From contig NZ_JAMTCO010000008.1 in the NCBI RefSeq assembly GCF_024171925.1, positions 124,001 through 188,000 on the forward strand: DNA of 64,000 nucleotides, in the 5' to 3' direction. The notes beneath the pieces were generated by a model. That model did not search any database, had not been told where the DNA came from, and saw only the letters and a list, made by a program, of their open reading frames with translations. Each line of letters opens with the position of its first letter. The stretch's first letter is position 1. Below, in pieces: positions 32,385 through 40,772 of this stretch. The translations under genes were made by a program, and so were the position numbers. The DNA is from Actinokineospora diospyrosa (GTDB lineage: Bacteria > Actinomycetota > Actinomycetes > Mycobacteriales > Pseudonocardiaceae).

Positions 32385-32798
32385 CTAGAAGCCGAACACG
32401 TCGTTGCTGCTGACGATCGCGACGCACTGGTTCGAGTACTCGCGGGAGAAGTAGACGTAGTCGCCGTACCAGTCGCCCTTGGCGGTTACCACTACCGGGT
32501 CGTAGTTGTAGGTGCACGGCCTATCGGTGTCGCTCAAGGCGTCGAAGTCGGCGTTGACGGCTTTAAGGGCGTCGCACGCTGCCTTGGGGTCGGCGTGGGT
32601 GCTGCCGTCTGTCGGGTCGCAGTTGAGGATGGCCGCCTTCGTCTGGCCGTTGCTGAGCCACTGCGTGGTGAGCGTCAGCGACGCGCCGGGATCGGCGACT
32701 GCGGCTCGCGGTTCGTCCGGAGACGCCGCCGTGGCCGCGGCGGTGCCACCGCTGAGTGCCAGTGCGGCCAGGGCTAGGCCTGCGAGCACGGTACGCAT
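32385..32798 (-). CDS. Secreted subtilisin-inhibitor-like protease inhibitor (SSI family)
   Basis: A 137-residue protein with a signal peptide (RTVLAGLALAALALSGGTAAATA). The mature part fits Streptomyces subtilisin inhibitors: LTLTTQWL, the first disulfide region NCDPTDGSTHADPKAACDAL, the reactive loop PCTYNYDPVVV, and FSREYSNQCVA near the end. In SSI the P1 residue is the second residue after the loop Cys. Here it is Tyr, so chymotrypsin/subtilisin-like targets are expected. It inhibits extracellular serine proteases by tight binding. Confidence 0.9.
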   Translation of the reverse strand: MRTVLAGLALAALALSGGTAAATAASPDEPRAAVADPGASLTLTTQWLSNGQTKAAILNCDPTDGSTHADPKAACDALKAVNADFDALSDTDRPCTYNYDPVVVTAKGDWYGDYVYFSREYSNQCVAIVSSNDVFGF

Positions 32799-32912
32799 CG
32801 AGGGTCACTCCTCGGGTTCGATTGTGTTCGTACCGTTACTGCGTACCCGGATGATGTTGTTCGCGCCCAGACCTGCCCGGTGAACCACCCGATCGTGCGG
32901 CACAACGCTGGT

Positions 32913-32949
32913 GGATCTGGCCACCTCCCGCCAGGAGGTGGCCAGATCC
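32913..32949. terminator. Strong hairpin terminator after the CHAP-domain gene
   Basis: A perfect 16-bp stem (32913-32928 with 32934-32949) with a CGCCA loop, 8 bp beyond the stop of the minus-strand gene at 32958. No T tract is present. Confidence 0.8.
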
Positions 32950-32957
32950 CACGACCG

Positions 32958-34418
32958 CTACTCGGTGGCGTGGAGTTGGTTGGTGATCGCCCATTGGTCG
33001 ACGTCAGTGGTGGGTTGGGGGCCGTCCGGTCCCCACGACGGGACGAGGTAGGCGGTCCCTCCCGTGATCCGGTAGACCTTGCCCGTGCTGTGCCCCCGCA
33101 CGTGGGTGCCGTCCGCGGGGACCGCCGGGAGCCGCGTGATCGCCCAGTTGTCGACGTTGACCCAGCTGGAGTAGGGCACCGCTTGCAGGGAGGTGACCGG
33201 CAGCGGTGCGCCGCCCGCGACCACGGAGATCGCTCCCGTCGTGTAGCCCCGGACCACTGTTCCGTCTGCCGGATGTGGCCGCAGGCGGTTCCCGATGGCA
33301 GCGTGGTCGACGAACGCGAGGGAGGTCACGGGCTGGATGTTGTCGAACGCCGAGACCGGCATGGCGGCGCCGCCCGCCATCACGTGCACGACGCCCGTGC
33401 CGTGGTCAACGATCATGGACCCGTCGAACGGGTGCCGCAGGAGTTGGTTGTCGATCGCCCACGGGTCGACGTTGGTCCACGACGTGTACGGGACGTTGCC
33501 GAGGTTGTAGACGGGCATGGGCGACTTCCCGGCCACCACGTAGATGCCGCCGGTGAAGTGGTTGCGGACCATGGTCCCGTCCACCGGGACCGCTCGCAGT
33601 TGGTGCTCGATGGCCCAGCCGTCCACGTCGATCCACGTCGGGTTGGGAATGGCGCCCATGCCGGTCAGGCGGAACCCGAATCCCCCCGCGACGGTGAACA
33701 TCTCACCGGTGACCGGGTTGCGCAGACCGGTGCCGTCAACCGGGTACTGGGGCATTCGGTTGATCTCGCCCTGGGAGTAGTTGCGGGCGATGGTGCGTTG
33801 GCCGCCAACCGCGCTCCAACTGGTCACCCAGAGCGGAGCGCGTCCTGCGATCACGTACACCCTGCCCGTGTCAGTGGCGAGAACGTAGCTGCCGTCAGGT
33901 GGTACGGGCACCGGATTGACGTGGGGGAAGTAGAGGTACTTGTGGGCGCGCTGGCCGCTCTGCGGGTAATACGTCTCGTTGAGGCCGTTGTAGCTGGTGA
34001 CGTTCACCGAACCGTCACCGTTGATCGACTCGACCCACGCCACGTGGCCGGACCCGCCACCTCTGGAGCCATCCCACCACGCCACCGCCCCGACCATCGG
34101 GTTGTTCCCGTACGGCACGCCTGCCCGATCCGCGGCCGCGAGCCAGTTGGCCGCGTCCCCCCACCGCTGACCGCTCGGTTGGCCGTACGAGTTGGCGAAG
34201 GGGATTCCCGCCTGGTTCAACTTGTACGCGACGAAGCTGGTGCAGTTGCGTCGCGCGAACCCCCACTGGTCGTATTTGGTCCCTACCGCGGTGGACTCGT
34301 ACCCAGGGTCGTAACCAGACGCAGTCGCGCGGGCTGGAAAGGTCGTGAGGAGGAGCAGGACGCCTACTAGTGCGGTCAAGAGAAGACGGGCATAAGACAC
34401 ACGAAGTCCGCTTGTCAC
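32958..34418 (-). CDS. Secreted CHAP-domain protein with seven-fold repeat region
   Basis: A 486-residue protein. GTG 34418 is chosen because GGAGG lies 8 bases upstream. A signal peptide (RLLLTALVGVLLLLTTFPARA) is followed by a CHAP amidase/endopeptidase domain to about residue 165, with the catalytic Cys in RRNCTSFVAYKL, His in GSGHVAWVESI and Asn in VTSYN. The remaining 310 residues consist of six to seven repeats with the pattern TG-x-Y-x-VAG near each W-x-NVD-x-WAI and P-x-DGT, a propeller-like or wall-binding arrangement. It probably cuts peptidoglycan peptides or acts on the outer wall. Confidence 0.85.
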   Translation of the reverse strand: MTSGLRVSYARLLLTALVGVLLLLTTFPARATASGYDPGYESTAVGTKYDQWGFARRNCTSFVAYKLNQAGIPFANSYGQPSGQRWGDAANWLAAADRAGVPYGNNPMVGAVAWWDGSRGGGSGHVAWVESINGDGSVNVTSYNGLNETYYPQSGQRAHKYLYFPHVNPVPVPPDGSYVLATDTGRVYVIAGRAPLWVTSWSAVGGQRTIARNYSQGEINRMPQYPVDGTGLRNPVTGEMFTVAGGFGFRLTGMGAIPNPTWIDVDGWAIEHQLRAVPVDGTMVRNHFTGGIYVVAGKSPMPVYNLGNVPYTSWTNVDPWAIDNQLLRHPFDGSMIVDHGTGVVHVMAGGAAMPVSAFDNIQPVTSLAFVDHAAIGNRLRPHPADGTVVRGYTTGAISVVAGGAPLPVTSLQAVPYSSWVNVDNWAITRLPAVPADGTHVRGHSTGKVYRITGGTAYLVPSWGPDGPQPTTDVDQWAITNQLHATE

Positions 34419-34609
34419 CTGGCTTGCCTCCAAGGGGTGTCCCGTGCTGAACATCCCCTGGAGTGAACCGGAGCGCCTGTGTCAGCGCTAGCCGCGACCA
34501 CTGAGATTGCGCCAGGTATGTTCCTGCTTACCTCGACTGGTCTAGCAGTTCGGACACGCTGGTCATTTCAGTGGCTTAGTCCAGGCATTCCTCTATTGAA
34601 CGAGGCGGA

Positions 34610-35263
34610 TCAGTCCCGGCGGACCGACACCACGTGCGTGATGACCGCGGCGACCGCCAAGGCAGCCAGCCCGGCGGGCAGCAATGCGAGGGCGAGGGGC
34701 AGCACGTCACCGGCGTCGCTGGTGTTCGCCATCCGCTTGAACAGCGTGTTCGGTGGCGAGCCCGTGGTCAGCAACGCTGCTGCAGCCAGCGCGAGGGCCA
34801 CCAGCAGCGCGTAGCCCTGCCGCCGGAACACCAGGCGGGAGCAGACCAGGCCGATCGCGATACCCAGGGACCCGCACAGCAGGTGGGCCAGCGCCCCGGC
34901 GGGTAGGTCGGCCGCGGACACCGGGCGCGGGCTGAGCACCAGCGGCATGACGAGGCCGATGACGGTCAGTCCGAGGGCCAGCAAGGCGCTCACCGCGACC
35001 GTGGCCGCCAAGACCCGGATCGGGCTGCGCGCGGCCACGACCGTGATCGCGCGGTGAACCGGGTCCTCGACGCTGATCACCGCGATCGTCAGCCAGGTGG
35101 CGCATACCAGCGAGATCGCCGCGTTGAGCGCGTAGACACCCGGCAAGGGGCCGGAGTTGTTGCCGGAGGAGATGCCGACGCCCGCGCAGAACAGCAGTAC
35201 CGGGGCCAGGTAGCGCTGAGCGTGCACTGTTGTGGCGAAGGTGTAGCGGATAAGCGCGTTCAT
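34610..35263 (-). CDS. ABC transporter permease-like membrane protein
   Basis: A 217-residue protein starting at ATG 35263, which overlaps the stop of the ATPase gene by 4 bases. It has six hydrophobic segments, at about 18-35, 43-62, 80-105, 120-142, 145-165 and 185-208. It has no conserved permease motif. The assignment comes from the coupling to the ATP-binding protein. Small permeases of this type usually belong to exporters. No substrate can be named. Confidence 0.75.
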   Translation of the reverse strand: MNALIRYTFATTVHAQRYLAPVLLFCAGVGISSGNNSGPLPGVYALNAAISLVCATWLTIAVISVEDPVHRAITVVAARSPIRVLAATVAVSALLALGLTVIGLVMPLVLSPRPVSAADLPAGALAHLLCGSLGIAIGLVCSRLVFRRQGYALLVALALAAAALLTTGSPPNTLFKRMANTSDAGDVLPLALALLPAGLAALAVAAVITHVVSVRRD

Positions 35264-36090
35264 GAGGCCGCCTTCTCCGGGGTGACGCTGTCGATTGACC
35301 AGCCGTGGCGTAGGGCGACGGCGAGAAGGGCGTCGGAGTGGGCGCGGTCGACCCGAACGAACAGCTGCCCTTGGTGGGTGACGGCGGTAACGACGCCGTC
35401 GAGGTCGTCCCAGCCCGGATCCTCGGCGTCGGAGTCCGGTCTCGATAGCGCTACCTCGACGATGGCGCGTTCCGGTGCGATCGCGGCGGCGATCCTGCCG
35501 TCGTGAATGCGGTGGATGCGGGTCGCGTTGGCTCTCGTCACGGACTCGCGGTGGTCGGTGAACACCACAGCGCCACCGGCCGCCGCGGTCTCGGCGATGA
35601 TGGTGGCGAGAACCCCATGCGCGTCGGCGTCCAGGCCGGACCAAGGCTCGTCGAGCACCAACAGGCCCGGTGGCACCATCAGCGCTTGAGCCAACGCCAC
35701 CTTTTGCGCGTTGCCCTTGGACAGGGTCCTTAGCTGGGAGTCGAAGCCGCCCTGCAGATCCAGCCGCTCGAGCAGTTCCTCGGCTCGCTCAGCGGCAGCC
35801 TCGCCGGTCATCCCACGGATCCGACCCAAGTGCCCCAGGTAGGCCAAGGCGGACAGGCGTTCGTTCGGTGGGAACCGCTCCGGTACATAACCGACGACAT
35901 CCGGTCGGCCGCTCACCTGCCCCAGCGTCGGTCGCGACACCCCGACCATCAGCCGTAGCAACGTCGACTTGCCTGAGCCGTTGCCACCCACGATGGCGAC
36001 CACAGCGCCAGGTTCGACAGTCAGGTCTACCTCGCGCAGCACCCAGTTACCGCCGCCGTAGCGCTTGCTCACTGCCTCCACGCTCAGCAT
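35260..36090 (-). CDS. ABC transporter ATP-binding protein
   Basis: A 276-residue ATPase. Walker A GGNGSGKST is at residues 35-43, the signature LSKGNAQKVALAQAL at about 124-138 and Walker B LLVLDEPWSGLD at about 143-154, followed by the switch His in VFTDHRESV. The signature replaces the usual SGGQ with SKGN, which occurs in small exporter ATPases. The last 80 residues are an extra C-terminal domain. It works with the permease encoded directly after it. Confidence 0.9.
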   Translation of the reverse strand: MLSVEAVSKRYGGGNWVLREVDLTVEPGAVVAIVGGNGSGKSTLLRLMVGVSRPTLGQVSGRPDVVGYVPERFPPNERLSALAYLGHLGRIRGMTGEAAAERAEELLERLDLQGGFDSQLRTLSKGNAQKVALAQALMVPPGLLVLDEPWSGLDADAHGVLATIIAETAAAGGAVVFTDHRESVTRANATRIHRIHDGRIAAAIAPERAIVEVALSRPDSDAEDPGWDDLDGVVTAVTHQGQLFVRVDRAHSDALLAVALRHGWSIDSVTPEKAAS

Positions 36091-36099
36091 GAGGCCACC

Positions 36100-39000
36100 T
36101 CAGCTCGTGCCTGGGCCCTCCTCGTGGTCGGCCAGCAATTGGACCTGGGCGAGCCTGGTAGGACCGTCGAGAACGAGACGGTAGTGCCGGTGGTGTTCGG
36201 GTGTTGTTACCTGGAACGGGCGAGTCTGCAGACGCCACCGGAACACCTGCTCGACCTGCCGGTCCAGCACCTGCCAATCGCGGCCGTCCGGCGACCCCTC
36301 AAGCACCCAGCCGGTCGGGTCCGGGCCGCTCGACGCCGAGGTCAACGTGTAGAGCACGACCCGGCCCGCCGCGGCGACGGTCACCGGGGCGTCCACTGTG
36401 GTCTCGGTGCGGGCAGTGTCGTCGAACAACGGACCCGGCATCCCCGCGGTGAGGTCTCGCAGCGGAATCCCCGTCCCCAGCGGCTTTGGCAGTTGGCCGG
36501 CGCCCCACAGCGACGGCGTCGGACCCATCGTGAACTCCAACCGCGCCCCGGCCGCGATGACGTCGTGGTCGATCCAGGCGTGGTCGTGTGGTTCGCCGTT
36601 GACCAGCAGCCTCTGGACGTAGACGTTGTCGTGGCTGTTGCCGTCCGCGATCACCTCAAGGTCCCCACCGTCGAGGTGCACCACCGCGCGGCGGAACAAG
36701 GGGGAGCCGATCGCGTAGACGGGGGATCCGACCCGCAGCGGATAGAGGCCTAACGCGCTGAAGAGGTACCACGCGGACATCTCGCCGTTGTCCTCGTCGC
36801 CGCAGTAGCCCTGACCGATCTCACTGCCCTGATAGAGCCGGGCCAGCACGTCACGCACGATCTCCTGCGTGCGCCAAGGGCGACCGAGCTGCGTGTAGAG
36901 GTACGGGATGTGGTGGGCGGGCTGGTTGCTGTGCCCGTACTGCCCGAGCCGCACATCCCGGGCCTCGGTCATCTCGTGGATGGCTCGACCGTAAGAGCCC
37001 GGGAACGCCGCAGTCTCCGGTACCGAGAAGTACTCGTCGAGCAGGTCCGCCAACGCGGCAGGCCCACCGTGCAGCGCGGCCAAACCGATCGGGTCGTGGG
37101 GGACACCGAACGCCGCTGTCCAGCCGTTGGTCTCGGTGTAGTCGTAGCCCCACACCCGGGGGTCGTACTTGTCCGCCGGCCACCGCCACGACTTGTCCCT
37201 GCCCTGGAAGAACCCGACACCCGGATCGAAGTGGTGGACGTAGTGGCGGGCACGGTCGAGGAAGTACGCGTGGTTGGCGGCATCACCGAGCGCGGCTGCC
37301 ATGTTCGCGATGCCGAAGTCGTTGACGCACCCCTCCAGTGCCCACGACATCCCCTCGTTGACGCTCATGGGCGTGTAGTGCAGGAACTGCGACCGATCGA
37401 GCCCCTTACGACCCACGCTGTCGTTCGGCGCGACGACGGTCGCGTTGCGCAGCGCCGCCTCGTAGGCCTCCTCGATCCCAGGCACCCCCTTGAGATGGGC
37501 ATCGGCGAACGCCACATCGGAGCTGGTGCCGGTCATCAAGTTCGCGTACCCGGGGGAGGACCACCGCGACACCCAGCCGCCATCGCGGTACTGCTGCACG
37601 AACCCATCCACCAGCTCACGACACCGGGCTGGGTCGAGCAGCGCGTAGGCAGGCCAGCACGTGCGATAGGTGTCCCAGAAGCCGTTGTTGACGTAGACCT
37701 GCCCGTCTTTGATCGACGGCGGGCTCACCGGGCTCGCATAGCGCGGCCCGGTCTCGGTCGGTTCGAACCCGGAGTTGGGGTAGAGGAACAACCGGTAGAG
37801 GCACGAGTAAAGCGTGGTGAGCTGGTCCTCGGTGGCGTCCTCGACCTCGATCCGGTCGGTGATCGCCGCCCACCGCGCCTTGGCCTCGTCGCGGACCTCG
37901 TCGAAGTCGCGCTCGTCGAGGTTGCGGCGCGCCTGCTCGGCGCTGATCAGCGAGGTCGCCACCCGCACCGTCACCTGCCGGGTGCCCTCGGCGAACCGCA
38001 GCAGCATCGTCCGATCCCGCGCCAGCCCGCGCCACCGGTGATCGGCACGCGTGATCGGCTTGTCGACCGTGGCGTGGATGAACATCCGCCCCGCGCCCAC
38101 CGACAGTCCACTACGAACGTCGGTGTAACCGGTGATGGTGTCTCCGTCGACATCCACCCTGCCGCCCAGCCCCACGTTGTCCAACACAAGATGCGCGGCC
38201 CCCGGCGGGTAGGAGAACCGCAGCACGGCAGAGTGATCGCCGGGGGCCACCTCTGCCCGCACGCCGTGGTCGAACTCGACCAGGTAGTGATAAGGGTGGG
38301 CCTGCTCCCGCGCGTGGTCGAAGGTCAGGGCCCGTGCCCGCCTGCCGACAGCGGTACCGGTCGTCGGCATGAAGTGGAACGTGTGCCGATCACCCATCCA
38401 CGGGCTGGGCATGTGGCTCAACCCGATCGCCTGCAACGCGGGCTTGTTCGTCGCCGTGTTGCCGCGGTGGTACTCATACGACCAGTTCGTCACCGCCGCG
38501 TTCGTGACCGGGATCCAGAAGTTGAACCCGTGCGGTACCGCTGCCGCCGGGATCGTGTTGCCACGCGAGAACGACCCGGTTGAATGCGTGCCCCGAGTGG
38601 TGACGATGCGTTCGACCGGGCTGCCCTGCCGCGCGCGGGTAGCGCCAATGGCCAAATCATCGATCCATCCGCCGAACGTCGCCGGACCGTGCGGGATGTC
38701 CACGGCCAGCAGGACCCGCGCGATCGTCTTGCCTATAGCGGCGTCGAGGCGGACAGCGCGGTAGTTCCACTGGTCGGGGAACAGCGCCTTGGACTCACCC
38801 TGCGCCCGCGCGGTGATCGGGTAGCCGAGCTGGTCGACGGCACCGAGGTCCGACAGGCGGCTGCCGTCGGAGAACACCAGGTCGACCGCGACGTGGGTGG
38901 CCAGGTAGCGGTCGTCGAACTCGGGGAAGACCACATAGGACAGCTCGTCACCCGCGGTCACCTCCTGGTCGGACCAGAACAGCCGGTTCACCGCCTCGCC

Positions 39001-39201
39001 GGGGGCCTGCGCCTCGCCCTCGTAGCGCAATGCGCGCAGTCCGGTGAAGCCGACGCCCGCCTTGGCCGCCGGCGCGGTGGCCGGGCCGGGCCCCACGCGC
39101 GTGCGCAGGGTGACGACGGGGGAGCGGGCACCCAGTTCGGGGGTATCGGTCCAGGTGGGGACCGTGTCGGCCGCCTCGAACGAGGTGCGGAACCCGTGCA
39201 T
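36100..39201 (-). CDS. Glycoside hydrolase family 92 (alpha-1,2-mannosidase-like)
   Basis: A 1033-residue protein. ATG 39201 (MHGFRTSFEAADTVP) is taken as the start. The frame is open for 48 more codons but is not family-like there. GH92 signatures are clear: NNGFWDTYRTCWPAYALLDP near the middle, MSWALEGCVNDFGIANMA, and GYCGDEDNGEMSAWYLFSALGLYP in the second half. An N-terminal galactose-binding-like beta domain and a C-terminal strand-rich domain flank it. GH92 enzymes are calcium-dependent exo-mannosidases. No signal peptide is visible. It lies 9 bp upstream of the ABC genes and may share their transcript. Confidence 0.9.
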   Translation of the reverse strand: MHGFRTSFEAADTVPTWTDTPELGARSPVVTLRTRVGPGPATAPAAKAGVGFTGLRALRYEGEAQAPGEAVNRLFWSDQEVTAGDELSYVVFPEFDDRYLATHVAVDLVFSDGSRLSDLGAVDQLGYPITARAQGESKALFPDQWNYRAVRLDAAIGKTIARVLLAVDIPHGPATFGGWIDDLAIGATRARQGSPVERIVTTRGTHSTGSFSRGNTIPAAAVPHGFNFWIPVTNAAVTNWSYEYHRGNTATNKPALQAIGLSHMPSPWMGDRHTFHFMPTTGTAVGRRARALTFDHAREQAHPYHYLVEFDHGVRAEVAPGDHSAVLRFSYPPGAAHLVLDNVGLGGRVDVDGDTITGYTDVRSGLSVGAGRMFIHATVDKPITRADHRWRGLARDRTMLLRFAEGTRQVTVRVATSLISAEQARRNLDERDFDEVRDEAKARWAAITDRIEVEDATEDQLTTLYSCLYRLFLYPNSGFEPTETGPRYASPVSPPSIKDGQVYVNNGFWDTYRTCWPAYALLDPARCRELVDGFVQQYRDGGWVSRWSSPGYANLMTGTSSDVAFADAHLKGVPGIEEAYEAALRNATVVAPNDSVGRKGLDRSQFLHYTPMSVNEGMSWALEGCVNDFGIANMAAALGDAANHAYFLDRARHYVHHFDPGVGFFQGRDKSWRWPADKYDPRVWGYDYTETNGWTAAFGVPHDPIGLAALHGGPAALADLLDEYFSVPETAAFPGSYGRAIHEMTEARDVRLGQYGHSNQPAHHIPYLYTQLGRPWRTQEIVRDVLARLYQGSEIGQGYCGDEDNGEMSAWYLFSALGLYPLRVGSPVYAIGSPLFRRAVVHLDGGDLEVIADGNSHDNVYVQRLLVNGEPHDHAWIDHDVIAAGARLEFTMGPTPSLWGAGQLPKPLGTGIPLRDLTAGMPGPLFDDTARTETTVDAPVTVAAAGRVVLYTLTSASSGPDPTGWVLEGSPDGRDWQVLDRQVEQVFRWRLQTRPFQVTTPEHHRHYRLVLDGPTRLAQVQLLADHEEGPGTS

Positions 39202-39338
39202 GCCGGACACGGTACGCCCGACGGCGGGGTTCGAAGTGATCTTCTGCCCGGATGGCCGATCGTGACGGTGGTCATTTCCCCCGATTCGCCGAGGGCCACC
39301 CCAGTAGGGTCCGCGGCAGGGCGAGGGAGGGGGACCTG

Positions 39339-39848
39339 GTGCCACCGGGAGTCGGGGAGCTGTTCATCGCGGAGGTAGACCAGGACGCCTGGCGCCGCCC
39401 GCTGGTGCCGTGGTTGGTCGGCGCCGCCGCGCTGGTCGTCGCCGGACTCGGCCTGCTGCTGGTCGGCTGGGTCGGCGTCCTGGTCGCCGCGGTCGGGCTG
39501 GCCGTGGCCGCGGTCAAGCTCGGCGGCTACGCGGCCCGCCACAAGCGCCGCTCCAGCCCGCTGATGATCGACCTCACCGGCGTGCGGCTGCCCACCGGCC
39601 AGGGGCCCGCGTTCCTGCCCTGGGACACCCTGCGCTCGGTCGGCGTCGACGGCCCCACCCTGCGCTTCCGCGTCCGCCTCAGCGTCACCCCCACCACCCC
39701 CGGCGTCACCGGCCTGCACCGGCGCGACGCCTGGCCGGTCGCCTCCGGCCCCGGGCTGCCGCTGGACACCCGCCTGTTCACCCGCACCAGCGAGGACATC
39801 GTGGCCGCCCTGCGCGACTACTCCCGCGGGTCCCTTCGCATCGACTGA
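39339..39848 (+). CDS. Membrane-anchored protein with PH-like domain
   Basis: A 169-residue protein starting at GTG 39339 with GGGAGGGGG upstream. Two hydrophobic segments (about 25-58) follow a short soluble N-terminus. The C-terminal 100 residues contain SPLMIDLTGVRLP and AFLPWDTLRSVGVDG, the pattern of bacterial PH-like domains. The function is unknown. The start region is divergent from the GH92 gene. Confidence 0.65.
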   Translation: MPPGVGELFIAEVDQDAWRRPLVPWLVGAAALVVAGLGLLLVGWVGVLVAAVGLAVAAVKLGGYAARHKRRSSPLMIDLTGVRLPTGQGPAFLPWDTLRSVGVDGPTLRFRVRLSVTPTTPGVTGLHRRDAWPVASGPGLPLDTRLFTRTSEDIVAALRDYSRGSLRID

Positions 39849-40075
39849 CGCCAGCGGACCGCCCCGCGGCAGTGCGCTCCTGGTGCGCGTTCGGAGTGGC
39901 CGGTCGTAGATCAGAAATGCGGCCACATCGTTGGAGCAGGTCAAAACGTGAGGGGGTTCGGTCACCCACTGTGGGGGCGATGATCACTCAGATGGCGTGC
40001 ACGTGAATCTGCACGGGCGGGCTACAGTCAGCGCTCGATGTCACTCGATCGTGCACTGGCGGGGGTGGTTCGACC

Positions 40076-40768
40076 GTGCTCTTCGGCGACCTGCGAGGAC
40101 GCGTCCGCTCCCCGCTCCTCGATCTGGTCCGGCTCAACCGCGTGGTGCGCTGGGGGCAGGGCGCCGAGCCGGTCGAGGTGATCGCGACCGAGGCGGACAC
40201 GCCCTACCTCAGCGGGGTCGGCGGGTCGGCGGGGTTATCGATCAACCCGTTGTCGCCGGTGCTCACCCGGCCGTTAGGGCAAGCGCGGCCGCCGGAGGAC
40301 TTAGCCGAGGTGCTGCGCGCTGTGACCACCAGGATCGCGTTGGTGAGCCTGGCCGTCGGTGAGGGTGATGAGCACCCGCTGCACGCAGCACTCGATGACA
40401 CAGCCGCCCGCGACATCCTGGTGATCACCGCCGGGGACACCTCCGTCGCCGACCACCCGTGGTCCATCCCCGTCCTGTCCTGCACCCCGTCCGGCCGCCC
40501 CAGTTGGTTCGTCGAGCCCGACCCCGACGCGCGCGGGCTGTTCGCCCCCGGTGAAGAGGTCCCCGGACCACAAGGCCCCACCACCGGCAACGGCGTCGCC
40601 GCCGCGGTCGTGGCCGCCACCGCCGCGCTGTTGTGGACGTTGTTCCCCAGCGCGACCGCGACCCAGCTGCGTTCGGCGCTGCTTATAGGCACCACCACCC
40701 GTCGTGTGGGCCCGCCGCTCCTCGACGCTGAGCGCGCGCACGAGCAACTGGCCCACTACGCCACCTGA
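40076..40768 (+). CDS. Subtilase-like protein lacking the catalytic serine
   Basis: A 230-residue protein starting at GTG 40076. The C-terminal half resembles the end of an S8 domain: FAPGEEVPGPQGPTTGNGVAAAVVAATAALLWTLFPSATATQLRSALL. The GTS nucleophile motif of subtilases is replaced by TGNG, and no DTG or HGT motif for the Asp and His is visible. It has no signal peptide. It is therefore probably not a protease and may have a binding or regulatory role. The N-terminal 60 residues (LRGRVRSPLLDLVRLNRVVRW) match nothing I know. Confidence 0.55.
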   Translation: MLFGDLRGRVRSPLLDLVRLNRVVRWGQGAEPVEVIATEADTPYLSGVGGSAGLSINPLSPVLTRPLGQARPPEDLAEVLRAVTTRIALVSLAVGEGDEHPLHAALDDTAARDILVITAGDTSVADHPWSIPVLSCTPSGRPSWFVEPDPDARGLFAPGEEVPGPQGPTTGNGVAAAVVAATAALLWTLFPSATATQLRSALLIGTTTRRVGPPLLDAERAHEQLAHYAT

Positions 40769-40772
40769 GCGC

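Noticed and set aside
36910..38583. A 557-codon plus-strand frame opposite the GH92 gene
   Set aside because: It is Arg/Val/His-rich without motifs and lies wholly antisense to a strongly supported family protein.
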